This document shows positions 10,228-18,999 of a stretch of DNA of 64,000 nt, piece after piece (position 1 is the first letter of the stretch; each line of letters starts with the position of its first letter). Both the position numbers and the translations under genes were made by a program. Source of the DNA: Deltaproteobacteria bacterium (GTDB taxonomy: Bacteria > Myxococcota_A > UBA9042 > DTJE01); assembly GCA_029547805.1 (NCBI GenBank), contig JAKPOP010000006.1, positions 22,050 through 86,049 on the forward strand, written 5' to 3'. The notes below the pieces were generated by a model. The model made no database searches. It had not been told where the DNA came from and saw nothing but the letters and a program-made list of their open reading frames with translations.

Positions 10228-10767
10228 ATGACGACCCTCACCTGGGACGAGGCGATCAGGCTCGCGTCCCCGCATCCCTTCGCCCTGCTCTGCACGATGG
10301 GCGCCTCGGGTCAGGCGAACCTGATGGGCATCGGCTGGTGGACCATCGTGTCCTGGAATCCTCCCCAGGTCGCCATCTCGGTCGGGCGGGGGCAGTTCAG
10401 CCGCGAGTGCCTCGACGAGGTGCCGGAGTTCACGTTGAACCTGCCCTCGGAGGAGCAGGCCCGGGGTGCCTGGGTCTGCGGGACGGTGAGCGGTCGGGAG
10501 GGGGACAAGTTCGCCCGGTCGGGCCTCCGGCAGGTGCCTTCCCTCGAGGTGCGGCCGCCGCGGGTCGAGGGGGCGACGGTGGTCTTCGAGTGTCAGGTGG
10601 TCCGGTTCATCGAGACCGGGGACCACGTCCTCTACCTGGCGGACGTGAAGGCCATCTCGGGCAGTCCAGAGAAGCCTCGGCACCTGTACAGCATCCACTA
10701 CCATCGACTGGTGAGTCTGGACGGAAGCCGGCTGGACCCCCTTCCGGTGGACGCGGGGGGGACCTGA
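10228..10767 (+). CDS. Flavin reductase-like (FMN-binding split barrel) protein
   Basis: Soluble protein of 179 residues of the flavoredoxin / flavin reductase-like domain family, which binds FMN and reduces it with NAD(P)H or passes electrons to a partner. Visible family features are the N-terminal PFALLCTMGASGQANLMGIGWWT stretch interrupted only by normal variation, VAISVGRGQFSRE, FTLNLPS and the GREGDKF segment. The start at 10228 sits behind GGGAGG and is the only one that gives the family N-terminus; the longer open frame upstream runs antisense to the lipoprotein. A DUF962 gene follows after 56 bases. Substrate unknown. Confidence 0.82.
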   Translation: MTTLTWDEAIRLASPHPFALLCTMGASGQANLMGIGWWTIVSWNPPQVAISVGRGQFSRECLDEVPEFTLNLPSEEQARGAWVCGTVSGREGDKFARSGLRQVPSLEVRPPRVEGATVVFECQVVRFIETGDHVLYLADVKAISGSPEKPRHLYSIHYHRLVSLDGSRLDPLPVDAGGT

Positions 10768-10823
10768 TTCGGGCTGAAGACCTGGAAATTCGGGATTCTT
10801 GGGTGGCTCCAGGAGGGAAGAAG

Positions 10824-11330
10824 ATGGCAGGCATTCCGTGGAACTGGCTGGCCCCGGGTCGGGAGCGGGGGGCGGCGATGGCCGGGGCAGGGATGATCGC
10901 CCTCTGCGGCGGCAGCAAGGCGGTCGGCCTGGGCCTCTTCGGCAAGGGGGTGATGGAGATCGAGAAGGCCTGGCGGGAGGCCCATCCGGACTTCTCGGGC
11001 GGCCTGGGGGAACGGTGGCGAGAGGCCGTCGCCTTCTACGAGGCGACGCACCGGCATCCCACGAACCGGATGCTGCACATGGCCGGCATCCCGCTGATTC
11101 TGGGCGGGGCGGTGGGGCTGCTGGCCTCGCCCCGATACACGGTCCCCTGGTGGGTCTCCAACGGGGCCTTTGCGGTGGGCTGGGCGATGAACCTGGTGGG
11201 CCACGGGGTCTTCGAAAAGAACCGCCCGGCCTTTGCCGACGACCCCCTGTCGTTCCTGGCGGGCCCCGTCTGGGACCTTCGGCAGTGGGCTGGTCTGCTG
11301 CGGAACCGCAGGGCGCCACAGCCCGCCTGA
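10824..11330 (+). CDS. DUF962 / Mpo1-like membrane protein
   Basis: Protein of 168 residues with the His/Asn pattern of the DUF962 family: FYEATHRHPTNRMLHMAGIP (residues about 72-91) and a later NLVGHGVFEKNRPA. In yeast the related Mpo1 is an Fe(II) dioxygenase that shortens 2-hydroxy fatty acids, and these His residues bind iron. Two to three hydrophobic segments follow (LILGGAVGLL, VSNGAFAVGWAMNLVG). The ATG at 10824 follows AGGAGGG by 6 bases. Probably cotranscribed with the flavin-reductase-like gene, which could supply electrons; that link is inference. Confidence 0.72.
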   Translation: MAGIPWNWLAPGRERGAAMAGAGMIALCGGSKAVGLGLFGKGVMEIEKAWREAHPDFSGGLGERWREAVAFYEATHRHPTNRMLHMAGIPLILGGAVGLLASPRYTVPWWVSNGAFAVGWAMNLVGHGVFEKNRPAFADDPLSFLAGPVWDLRQWAGLLRNRRAPQPA

Positions 11331-11368
11331 TTCGGGGCTGGGGTGCCACCGGGAACGGCGATCGGTTC

Positions 11369-12862
11369 TCAGAGGGAATCCCGGACCAGCCACAGGCGCC
11401 ACCAGGCCGTTCCCGGGGTTCCCGGCGGGAGGCCCTCGGGTCGTTCCCGCTCCAGCACCAGGGCGCCGAAGAATCTTGCCTGGGAGTCCAGGTCCGCCGC
11501 GACGGCCTCTGCCACGTCGAATCGCGACGGGGGGAACCGGGCAGGGGATCGGGGAAGGATCTCCCGGATGGTCCACCCGTCGTCCTTGCGGACCGCCAGG
11601 CGAGGACCTCCCGCCGATGCGCCATTGGCCCCGGCCCCAGGCAGGCGGGCCAGGTCGAGCCACGAGACCGCCCAGCGACCCGAGGCGGTGGTCAGGATGC
11701 GAGGGGCTCCACCGGTCCAGCGGTCGGTGTCTCCGCGCCAGATGCCGTTGCGGTCCGCCACCGTCTCCCGCCGCCAGGTCGACCCCGAGGGGCGCCAGGC
11801 CAGGTCCAGCCGAAGGAATTGCCAGAGGCCCTGGTCCAGCACCTCGACGTGTCGGTGGGCCAGCAGGGGCATGTCGTAGGACCCCAGGGCCAGGTGGGCC
11901 TGGTCCAGCAGGACCCCGTCCTCGGTCTTCGGGAGGGCCTGCTCCGTCTGCCAGGCATGGTCGGTCATCGCCGCCCAGGTCAGCCCGTCGTCCTGGACCA
12001 CGACGACATGCAGCGAACCGTCGGAGCCAAAGGCGAAGGATGCGCGATCGAGGTCCGAGAGGAACGGTGCCGGAGGCACCCGAGTCACGGTCCAGGCCCC
12101 CTGCACGAGGCGCAGGTGGACCAGGGGGGTGCCCTGGGTTCCCAGGTCCGCCCGGACCAGCAGGTCCAGTCCTCCGCCCCGGTCCTCTCCGATCGAAACC
12201 GGGTCCAGCCGGACCGGGTCCGCTCCCAGGGGCGTCTGGAGGTCCCACAGCACCGGAGCCGGGGCCATCGTCCCGTCCGGTCGGGGCACCCACTGGATCA
12301 GCCGGGGTTCCTCGTCGGAGAGGCGCCAGACCCGAGGCTCGCAGGTCCCCTCGGAGAAGGTGATCCAGGCGGCGATCGGCGGCGGAAGGGTCTGGCCGAC
12401 CGCGCTGGCCAGGTACCAGCGGGGACCCGGTGCCGAGTCCCAGGGGCGAGCCTCCTGGAGGACCAGGCTGTAGTCCCAGGTCCCGTCGGGTCGAGGCATC
12501 AGATTCCGGAAGACCCAGGCCAGGGTCCCGCACGGAGAGACCTGGAGAGGGCGCAGGAAGCCTCCTCGGGGGTCCAGGGGCAACCGGGGATCGCCCTCGA
12601 AGACCCCCAGGTCGTCGGGAACCTGGGTCTCGAGGAGGAGCACTGGCTCCCGGCCCGTGGCCGGCAGATCGGGGCCCGCGGCATCGGTTCCATCCAGGGT
12701 GGGAACGGGGTCCTCCCCTTCGGGGACATCGGCGGCCTCCGGTGATCCCGGGTCCGGGGAGGGATCCGCGACACCGGGGTCCGGTTCCGGAGAACCAGCG
12801 GGAGACCCGCAACAGGGAATCCACCCGATTGCGAGGACCAGGGCCAGGACTCGTCGCGTCAT
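11369..12862 (-). CDS. Putative lipoprotein with beta-propeller-like body
   Basis: 497 residues. MTRRVLALVLAIGWIPCC is a signal sequence ending in Cys, with a poor lipobox (WIPC), followed by a 60-residue spacer rich in Asp, Pro and Glu. The remainder is made of short beta-rich units with Trp and Asp (for instance FAFGSDGSLHVVVVQDDG, AHLALGSYDMPLLAH, TTASGRWAVSWLD), which suggests a BNR/sialidase-like propeller, though no Asp-box repeat is clear. The start is set at ATG 12862 because the frame upstream overlaps the glycosidase gene. It lies 17 bases after that gene and is presumably in the same operon. Function unknown, likely surface-exposed. Confidence 0.7.
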   Translation of the reverse strand: MTRRVLALVLAIGWIPCCGSPAGSPEPDPGVADPSPDPGSPEAADVPEGEDPVPTLDGTDAAGPDLPATGREPVLLLETQVPDDLGVFEGDPRLPLDPRGGFLRPLQVSPCGTLAWVFRNLMPRPDGTWDYSLVLQEARPWDSAPGPRWYLASAVGQTLPPPIAAWITFSEGTCEPRVWRLSDEEPRLIQWVPRPDGTMAPAPVLWDLQTPLGADPVRLDPVSIGEDRGGGLDLLVRADLGTQGTPLVHLRLVQGAWTVTRVPPAPFLSDLDRASFAFGSDGSLHVVVVQDDGLTWAAMTDHAWQTEQALPKTEDGVLLDQAHLALGSYDMPLLAHRHVEVLDQGLWQFLRLDLAWRPSGSTWRRETVADRNGIWRGDTDRWTGGAPRILTTASGRWAVSWLDLARLPGAGANGASAGGPRLAVRKDDGWTIREILPRSPARFPPSRFDVAEAVAADLDSQARFFGALVLERERPEGLPPGTPGTAWWRLWLVRDSL

Positions 12863-12879
12863 GGACACCTCGGCCAGCC

Positions 12880-15645
12880 TCAGGGGGCCACGCTGGACAC
12901 CTCGAGGGGGAGCAGGTGACGGCCCCCCCGGGAGAAGAAGACCATCAGCCCCCCTCCCGTTCCCTTCAACGCAAGATCCCCGCCTTCCTGGATGGTCTGG
13001 GAGCCCAGGTCCAGGGTCTGGACCTCCCCGTAGGCCCCCTTCAGGGTGCTGGCGGCGTGGATCCACGACAGGACGCCCCGGTGGTCGTTCCGGGCCGGGG
13101 GCAGGTCCCCCGTGGCGACCCGTTGCCCGTTCCACCAGGCCTCCATCCGTGCCCCCTCCAGGTCTTTCGATCCGGTCTGGGACATCCGGGGGTCGTAGGC
13201 AGAGAACTCGCCGGTGAGGCGGAACCGGCCGCTTCGTTCCCGGATCCCACCCAGGTCCCACAGGGAGAAATGGATCGCGCAGAACCCCTCGCACCAGCAG
13301 GCGCTGGCCATGCAGCCCCCGACGCCCTCGACCCAGGTGTTCCACGGGTTCAGGAACAGGTGCCCCGTCTCCGGGAGCGGGTCCCCGCCGTCGGATACCA
13401 GATAGAGGGCATTGCGGGCCACGACGGCCCCGGAGGACCAGGCCTCGGCCTCCAGCACGTGGATTCCACGGCCCTCGGGAAAGGAGCCGGTGGCCGACTC
13501 CAGCGGCGTCACCCCCGGTCCACAGAGGTCCCCGGCGACCTCCCAGGTCTGGACCTCCCGGCTGTCGTCGCGGCTCCGGATCCGGAAGGTCACCCGGTCA
13601 ATCCGCGTCTCCCGGAGCGTCGAGAAGGCCACCGGGACGGTGAAAGGACTGGCGGGTGCCCCCACGAGGCCCGGTTCCTGGCCCAGGACCAGATAGGGGT
13701 CGCCGAAGAGGTCCCGGAGGGAGAGCCCCAGTTCGTCCAGGCCGAAGTCCTTGGGCCGCCGGTCGAAGGTCCGCAGGCCGTTGTGCTCCCATTCGACGTC
13801 GTAGGCCTCGGTGAAGACGTAGCCCGACAGCGAGGGGCTCGATCGGAGGACGTTGAGGATGCCGTGGAACAACCACCCGTGGTCCCCCCGGGTGTCGTCG
13901 GCCCCAAGGCCCCCGAACTCGGTGTTCAGGAAGGGCTCGCCCGCCCAGGTGCCGCCGCCCCTCCGGAGGCCCTCCCCCCCGTAGGTCATCGCTCCCTCCA
14001 GCAGGTCCAGCAGGTCCTTCCAGAAGGGGATCGAAGCGGAGTAGAAGTGCCAGGTGGCCAGGTCCGAGTCCACGTGACCGTCGGTCAGGGTGGCGGAGTT
14101 GTCCTCGACCGGACGGGTCGGGTCCTGTTCCCGAGCCCTCGCCACGCGATCCCGCAGAAAACCGATGCCTTCGTCGCCGGACCAGAAGGGGGGATCCATC
14201 AACCCCCAGGCCTCGTTGAAGAGGGTCCACCAGAGGATGGAGGGGTGGTTGCGGTCCCGGTCCAGCATCGCCTGCCAGAGGCGATCCCAGGCCGGGACCC
14301 AGGGGGCGTCCGGGAGGGCCCCGGCCGTCGGGGGCGGGGAGGGCAGGTCGGCGATCACCCCGATCCCCAGGGAATCGGCCAGGGCCAGCACCCGGGGCTC
14401 CTCGGGCTTCAGGTGCAGGCGCACCGCGTTGAATCCCGCATCCAGGAGGGCCCGCATGTCCGACCTGCGGCGATCCAGGCTCGCGGCGGCGAGGAGTCCG
14501 TCGGGGTCCCATGCCTGGTCCAGGACCGCCCTGACGTAGAGGGGGCGGTCGTTGATCCACAGGACGTCCGCTGCAGGCGGGAGGGTCCGGTCTCCCGACG
14601 CCGGAATCGATCGTCGGGACAGGCGCCGGGTCCCGAGGTAGCCCTCCACCCGGTCGGTTCCCGAGGCCGACGAGACCTCGATGCGCCAGGTCGCCAGGCA
14701 CGGCGAGTCGGGGTCCCACTCGTCCTCCGGGGGCAGCGTCAGGGACAGAACGACCTCTCCCGTTCCGGGCCCATCGGGTGCCGGTTCCAGGGTTGCCGAC
14801 GTCCCGATCTGACCTGCGCACGGCACGGGGCAGGCATCCAGGCAACGCCAGGCCAGTCGGACCGTGATGGGGCCGGGGGCGCCCGTCACCAGACCCCGCA
14901 AGTCCACCTTGCCCGGGGCCGTGGCGGGCTCCTGGACGATCCGTGACAGCCAGGTGTCGGGGCGCCAGGACAGGGCGACGTCCTGCCAGATACCCCCGGC
15001 GCAGGAGTACCAGGCGCCGCCCTGCTTGCCGGTCAGGGAGGCAGGATCCTCGTCGCAGCGGTCCTCGACCTCGAGGACGAGGTGGAACGATCCTCCGGGA
15101 CGCGCCCATCGAGTCACGTCGATCTCGAAGGGGTCGTATCCCCCTTCATGGCTCCCCGCCAGGACCCCGTCCACGAAGACCCGGCACCGCCAGTCCACTG
15201 CCCCGAACCGCACCAGGGACGTCCCGACCGGGCTCCAGTCCGCGGGGACCTCGACCCGGCGGGCATACCAGGCCTTTCCACGCCAGGTTCGGCGGATCGC
15301 CTCGGTTCCCCCCTGGAGGCTTCCTCCCTCCGGTGGGCGGGACCCCTGTCCCGAGAGGGCCGACCCCCAGGGATAGGGCACTTCGATGGTCTGCTGCAGC
15401 CGCTGGACGTTCTCCGGCAGGTGCCAGCCCCCGACCTCCCCGGTCCCGTCGGGGTCCCGGTCGAAGGCCCAGGTCCCGTTCAGGAGGACCTCCTGGAGCC
15501 GATGGAAGGACGGGTCCCAGGACTGGAAGTCCAGCGCAGCGGGGGCCTCGAGGGGCGCTGGTTCCTCCGGGGAGCCCGTCTCGCGGCAGCCCGGCGACCC
15601 GGCCAGCCAGGGAAGGCAGAACGGAATCCATCGATGGACCCTCAT
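12880..15645 (-). CDS. Glycoside hydrolase family 2 lipoprotein (beta-galactosidase/glucuronidase-like)
   Basis: Predicted exo-beta-glycosidase, 921 residues, on the outer membrane or in the periplasm (signal MRVHRWIPFCLPWLAGSPGC with Cys at position 20). The sugar-binding domain comes first (WYARRVEVPADW, FGAVDWRCRVFVDG), then an Ig-like domain, then the TIM barrel (GFNAVRLHLKPEEPRVLALADSLG). The acid/base Glu is in WTLFNEAWG and the nucleophile is probably in LNTEFGG; FTEAYDVEWEHNG is the conserved loop of this subfamily. A C-terminal beta domain of about 250 residues with several Cys follows. The ATG at 15645 has GGGAG 8 bases upstream; the longer frame to 15678 would overlap the upstream thioesterase gene. 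Substrate cannot be read from sequence. Confidence 0.88.
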   Translation of the reverse strand: MRVHRWIPFCLPWLAGSPGCRETGSPEEPAPLEAPAALDFQSWDPSFHRLQEVLLNGTWAFDRDPDGTGEVGGWHLPENVQRLQQTIEVPYPWGSALSGQGSRPPEGGSLQGGTEAIRRTWRGKAWYARRVEVPADWSPVGTSLVRFGAVDWRCRVFVDGVLAGSHEGGYDPFEIDVTRWARPGGSFHLVLEVEDRCDEDPASLTGKQGGAWYSCAGGIWQDVALSWRPDTWLSRIVQEPATAPGKVDLRGLVTGAPGPITVRLAWRCLDACPVPCAGQIGTSATLEPAPDGPGTGEVVLSLTLPPEDEWDPDSPCLATWRIEVSSASGTDRVEGYLGTRRLSRRSIPASGDRTLPPAADVLWINDRPLYVRAVLDQAWDPDGLLAAASLDRRRSDMRALLDAGFNAVRLHLKPEEPRVLALADSLGIGVIADLPSPPPTAGALPDAPWVPAWDRLWQAMLDRDRNHPSILWWTLFNEAWGLMDPPFWSGDEGIGFLRDRVARAREQDPTRPVEDNSATLTDGHVDSDLATWHFYSASIPFWKDLLDLLEGAMTYGGEGLRRGGGTWAGEPFLNTEFGGLGADDTRGDHGWLFHGILNVLRSSPSLSGYVFTEAYDVEWEHNGLRTFDRRPKDFGLDELGLSLRDLFGDPYLVLGQEPGLVGAPASPFTVPVAFSTLRETRIDRVTFRIRSRDDSREVQTWEVAGDLCGPGVTPLESATGSFPEGRGIHVLEAEAWSSGAVVARNALYLVSDGGDPLPETGHLFLNPWNTWVEGVGGCMASACWCEGFCAIHFSLWDLGGIRERSGRFRLTGEFSAYDPRMSQTGSKDLEGARMEAWWNGQRVATGDLPPARNDHRGVLSWIHAASTLKGAYGEVQTLDLGSQTIQEGGDLALKGTGGGLMVFFSRGGRHLLPLEVSSVAP

Positions 15646-15664
15646 GGTCGGCTCCCGGTGGCGT

Positions 15665-16141
15665 TCACCAGCGGCCAAAGGCGGCGTGTTCCGGACCCAC
15701 GGCCACGAAGGTTCCCCGGCCCGTGGCGGTCCTCTGGCCGGCGGCCCAGAGGTCGCACTCGACGGTGGCCCGGTCGGGCCGGGCCTCGACCACCCGGGCC
15801 ACCAGGGTCACCGGTCCCTGCCGGGCGGGCGTCGGTCGCCGCAGGTGGACCTGGAACTCCAGGGTCACTGTGGTGGGCGGCCGTTCCCGCCCGTCCCGTT
15901 GCATGAGGTGCCACGCGGCGGTCCAGTTCATGTGGCAGTCCATCAAGGTGCCGATGATGCCGCCGTTCAGGAAGCCCTCGAAGGCCTCGTGGAACGGCTC
16001 CGGGGCAAACTCGCAGACGACCTCGTCTCCCCGCGGGATGCTCCGGATGTGCAGCCCCCTTGGATTGGCCGGCCCGCAGCCGAAACAGACCCCCTCTGGC
16101 GCGTAGCGTTCCTGAAGACTGGGTTCCTGGCGGTCGGTCAT
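15665..16141 (-). CDS. Hotdog-fold thioesterase (PaaI/4HBT-like)
   Basis: Soluble acyl-CoA thioesterase-like protein of 158 residues. CFGCGPANPRGLHI near residue 20 is the start typical of this subgroup, and HEAFEGFLNGGIIGTLMDCHMNW is the hotdog helix with the conserved Gly-Gly and catalytic-site Asp. The ATG at 16141 is preferred over 16171. First gene of a probable operon with the family-2 glycosidase (19-base gap) and the propeller-like lipoprotein; no functional link between them is obvious. A minus-strand TTGACC at 16194-16199 may be part of its promoter. Confidence 0.82.
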   Translation of the reverse strand: MTDRQEPSLQERYAPEGVCFGCGPANPRGLHIRSIPRGDEVVCEFAPEPFHEAFEGFLNGGIIGTLMDCHMNWTAAWHLMQRDGRERPPTTVTLEFQVHLRRPTPARQGPVTLVARVVEARPDRATVECDLWAAGQRTATGRGTFVAVGPEHAAFGRW

Positions 16142-16504
16142 GGATCGATCCCACGTCGAGGGACAGTGCAACCTTCCCCTGGACCGGCCCGGAGGTCAAG
16201 GCCCCGGGGGGCCTGGGCGCCCCCGTCGGACCGAGGTCCTCCAGGTCCAGGTTCCTCCAGGACATTCGCCTTGTGGTCCGTGGCGGTCGCCGCGCCCGGG
16301 GCCAGCCGAATCGGGGGCCCGCCGGGAGGTGACGGGACGGGCTGGGGCCCGCCCGTCAGCCGGTTTCCCGGGGGCCGTCCGAAGCAGAAATTCGTGGGGA
16401 AGACCCCGGTTTGACAGGTCCGCAGGAACTTCGGGAATTGACTTTGGTGGATCGCTTCGGATAAACCCGGACCAGATTTGTATGGAATCTGACGGGAGGG
16501 CCCC
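16142..16504. other. Divergent intergenic region between thioesterase and cydA
   Basis: 363 bases without a convincing gene. It holds the cydA promoter candidate (16438-16465), a second isolated TTGACA at 16411-16416, and TTGACC on the other strand at 16194-16199. The section 16200-16400 is very G/C-rich; I see no RNA element in it. Confidence 0.6.
16438..16465 (+). promoter_or_regulatory. Putative promoter for cydAB
   Basis: TTGACT (16438-16443), 16 bases, GATAAA (16460-16465). The local sequence is AT-richer than its surroundings. A leader of about 33 bases follows, ending in GGGAGGG before the ATG at 16505. Confidence 0.5.
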
Positions 16505-17830
16505 ATGGATGCGGAGTGGTTGGCCAGAATCCAGTTCGCGCTCACGATCGGGATCCACTTCCTGTTCCCGCCCCTGTCCATCGGCCTGGCCTGGCTGCTG
16601 GTCGTGGTCGAGGGCCTGGCCTGGAGGCGCCGGGACCCGGTCTGGGAGTCCGCCGGGCGCTTCTTCGGCAAGGTCCTGGCCCTCACCTTCGGGGTGGGGG
16701 TGGCGACCGGCATCGTGATGGAGTTCCAGTTCGGGACCAACTGGAGCCGCTACTCCACCTTCGTCGGGGACATCTTCGGGGCTCCCCTGGCCGCCGAGGG
16801 GGTCTTCGCCTTCTTCCTGGAATCGGTCTTCCTGGGACTCTACCTGTTTGGCCGGGGACGGGTCTCCCGGGGCCTGCACTGGTTCTCGATCCTGATGGTC
16901 GCCGTGGGTGCCACGCTGTCTGCCTTCTGGATCCTGGTCGCGAACTCGTGGCAGCAGACCCCCGCGGGGTTCGAGGTCCGGGAGGGCAGGGCGGTGCTGA
17001 CCTCCTTCTCGGAGGCGGTGTTCAATCCCTCGATGTGGGTGCGGTTCTTCCACACGATGGACGCGGCCCTGATCGCCGGGGCCTTCGCGATGGCGGGCAT
17101 CGCGGCCCTCTGGCGGATCCGGGAGCAGGGCGGGGAGGTGGCGGCCCGGACGCTGCGCGTCGGCATCGCCGCGGGGCTCCTCTTCGCGGTGCTGGCCGTC
17201 TTCCCCACGGGCCACGAACACGCCCGGCAGGTGGCCCGGACCCAGCCCGAGAAGTTCGCCGCCATCGAAGGCCTGTACGAGACCCAGACCGGGGCCCCCC
17301 TCGTCCTCTTCGCCCTTCCCCACCGGGAGCCGCCGACCCTCAAGGCGAAGATCGAGATCCCGAGCCTGACATCCTGGATGGCCTTCGGGGATCCGGAAGC
17401 CGAGATCCAGGGAATCGATCGGTTCCCGGCCAACGAGATCCCGCCGCTCTGGATGACCTTCGTGAGTTTCCACAACATGGTGATCCTGGGCATGTGGTTC
17501 ATCGGGATGATGGCCCTGGGGGCCTTTCTCTGGTGGCGGGGACGCCTGGACGGGACCCGCTGGTACCAGTGGCTGCTGGTCGCGTCGGCTCCCCTGCCGC
17601 TCGTGGCCTGCCAGTTCGGCTGGGTGGCCGCCGAGGTCGGGCGCCAGCCCTGGGCCGTGTACCGACTGCTCCGGACCGCCGATGCCTACAGCGTCACCGT
17701 GGGGGTCCCGGAACTGGTCTTCTCGATTGTCCTGTTGGGGGGCATCGGTGCTCTGCTGATCGGGTTGTACCTGTTCCTGCTGAACCGGCAGGTCGCCAGG
17801 GGACCGGAGTCGGTCCAGGAGGTGCCATGA
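16505..17830 (+). CDS. cydA: Cytochrome bd quinol oxidase subunit I
   Basis: Inner-membrane quinol oxidase subunit carrying haems b558, b595 and d; it reduces O2 to water with high affinity. 441 residues with nine hydrophobic segments. Conserved features are RIQFALTIGIHFLFPP with axial His18, His183 in RFFHTMDAAL, the quinol-site region KFAAIEG, and GWVAAEVGRQPWAVY (372-386). The Q loop is of the short type found outside enterics. The ATG has GGGAGGG 4 bases upstream. cydB overlaps by 4 bases. No cydDC or cydX is seen next to it. Confidence 0.97.
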   Translation: MDAEWLARIQFALTIGIHFLFPPLSIGLAWLLVVVEGLAWRRRDPVWESAGRFFGKVLALTFGVGVATGIVMEFQFGTNWSRYSTFVGDIFGAPLAAEGVFAFFLESVFLGLYLFGRGRVSRGLHWFSILMVAVGATLSAFWILVANSWQQTPAGFEVREGRAVLTSFSEAVFNPSMWVRFFHTMDAALIAGAFAMAGIAALWRIREQGGEVAARTLRVGIAAGLLFAVLAVFPTGHEHARQVARTQPEKFAAIEGLYETQTGAPLVLFALPHREPPTLKAKIEIPSLTSWMAFGDPEAEIQGIDRFPANEIPPLWMTFVSFHNMVILGMWFIGMMALGAFLWWRGRLDGTRWYQWLLVASAPLPLVACQFGWVAAEVGRQPWAVYRLLRTADAYSVTVGVPELVFSIVLLGGIGALLIGLYLFLLNRQVARGPESVQEVP

Positions 17831-18873
17831 TGGACCTCGCCACGCTGCAGACGATCTGGTTCGTGCTGTTCCTGGTCCTGGTGGTGGGCTATGCGGTGCT
17901 GGATGGATTCGACCTGGGCATCGGCGCCTTGTCGTTGCTGGAACGGGACCCGGATCGGCGGGGGCAGCACATGGAGGTGATCGCCCCGGTCTGGGACGGC
18001 AACGAGGTCTGGCTGTTGACGGCCGGGGGGGCCCTCTTCGCGGCCTTCCCGCCGGTCTATGCGACGGTCTTCAGCGGGTTCTACCTGGCCCTGATGCTGC
18101 TGCTGGCGGCCCTGATGTTCCGAGGCGTGTCGTTCAAGTTCCGCAATCAGGTGGACTCGCCGGGCTGGCGGACCTTCTGGGATCGGGCCTTCGGGGTCGG
18201 GAGCCTGGTACCGGCACTCCTGTACGGGGTGGCCGTCGGGAACGTGCTCCGGGGAGTCCCGGTGACGAAGACCGCCGAGGGGTTCGCGTGGCAGGGGTCG
18301 TTTCTGGGGCTGCTGAATCCCGAAGCCCTGCTGGTGGGTGTCCTGGGGCTGGCGATGTTCCTGACCCATGGGGCCCTCTACATGGCCCACAAGGCCCACG
18401 GCGAGGCGGCGGCGTCGGCGGCCCGGAAGGCGCCGTGGTTGTGGCTGTCGTGGCTGGGGCTGTGGGTGCTGGCAACCGGGGTCTCGGCCTGGCGGTCCCC
18501 CCATCTCTTCGAGGGCGTGACCACCAACCCCCTCTGGTGGCTTGCGGTCCTGGCGGCGATGGCGGGGATGATCGGCATCCCCCTGGCGGTTCGGGCCGGT
18601 CGATACGGCGTGGCGTTCCTGGCTTCCGGCCTGGCCATCGCGGCCCAGAACGGCCTCGCGGCGGTGGGCCTCTTCCCGCGGCTGGTGCCCTCCTCCCTGG
18701 ATCTCGCCGGGGCGTCCCTGACGATCCACAACGCCTCGTCCTCCCAGCGGACGCTGGGGACGATGCTGGTGATCGCCCTGGTGGGGATGCCCCTCGTGGT
18801 GGGCTACACCATCGTCGTGTACAGGGTATTCCGGGGCAAGGTCCGGCCCGGGGAGTACTACGGCAGCCATTGA
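17827..18873 (+). CDS. cydB: Cytochrome bd quinol oxidase subunit II
   Basis: Partner subunit of CydA, 348 residues with about eight to nine membrane helices. Family signatures are LQTIWFVLFLVLVVGYAVLDG with GFDLGIGAL directly after, VIAPVWDGNEVWLLTAGGALFAAFP, and near the end ASSSQRTLGTMLVIALVGMPLVVGYT. ATGATGG at 17827 overlaps the cydA stop, which indicates translational coupling; the second ATG at 17830 is the alternative start. Confidence 0.97.
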   Translation: MMDLATLQTIWFVLFLVLVVGYAVLDGFDLGIGALSLLERDPDRRGQHMEVIAPVWDGNEVWLLTAGGALFAAFPPVYATVFSGFYLALMLLLAALMFRGVSFKFRNQVDSPGWRTFWDRAFGVGSLVPALLYGVAVGNVLRGVPVTKTAEGFAWQGSFLGLLNPEALLVGVLGLAMFLTHGALYMAHKAHGEAAASAARKAPWLWLSWLGLWVLATGVSAWRSPHLFEGVTTNPLWWLAVLAAMAGMIGIPLAVRAGRYGVAFLASGLAIAAQNGLAAVGLFPRLVPSSLDLAGASLTIHNASSSQRTLGTMLVIALVGMPLVVGYTIVVYRVFRGKVRPGEYYGSH

Positions 18874-18921
18874 CCCGGCCTTCCGGGGGGCGCCGTCACC
18901 GGCCTGGAGGAACCTCCCGCA

Positions 18922-18950
18922 TTGACCGCCGGCCGCGGGGCCAGGATACT
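18922..18950 (+). promoter_or_regulatory. Putative promoter for the lipoprotein at 19000
   Basis: TTGACC (18922-18927), 17 bases, GATACT (18945-18950), about 43 bases before the RNA reaches the ATG at 19000. Confidence 0.5.
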
Positions 18951-18999
18951 TCGCCGGGCTCGACGACGGGCCCGATCGGGGCTCGACAAGGGGGGAGTC

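Noticed and set aside
16201..16225. G/C-rich hairpin-like sequence as terminator
   Set aside because: Arms are imperfect and there is no T run; it lies in a divergent promoter region where no transcript ends.
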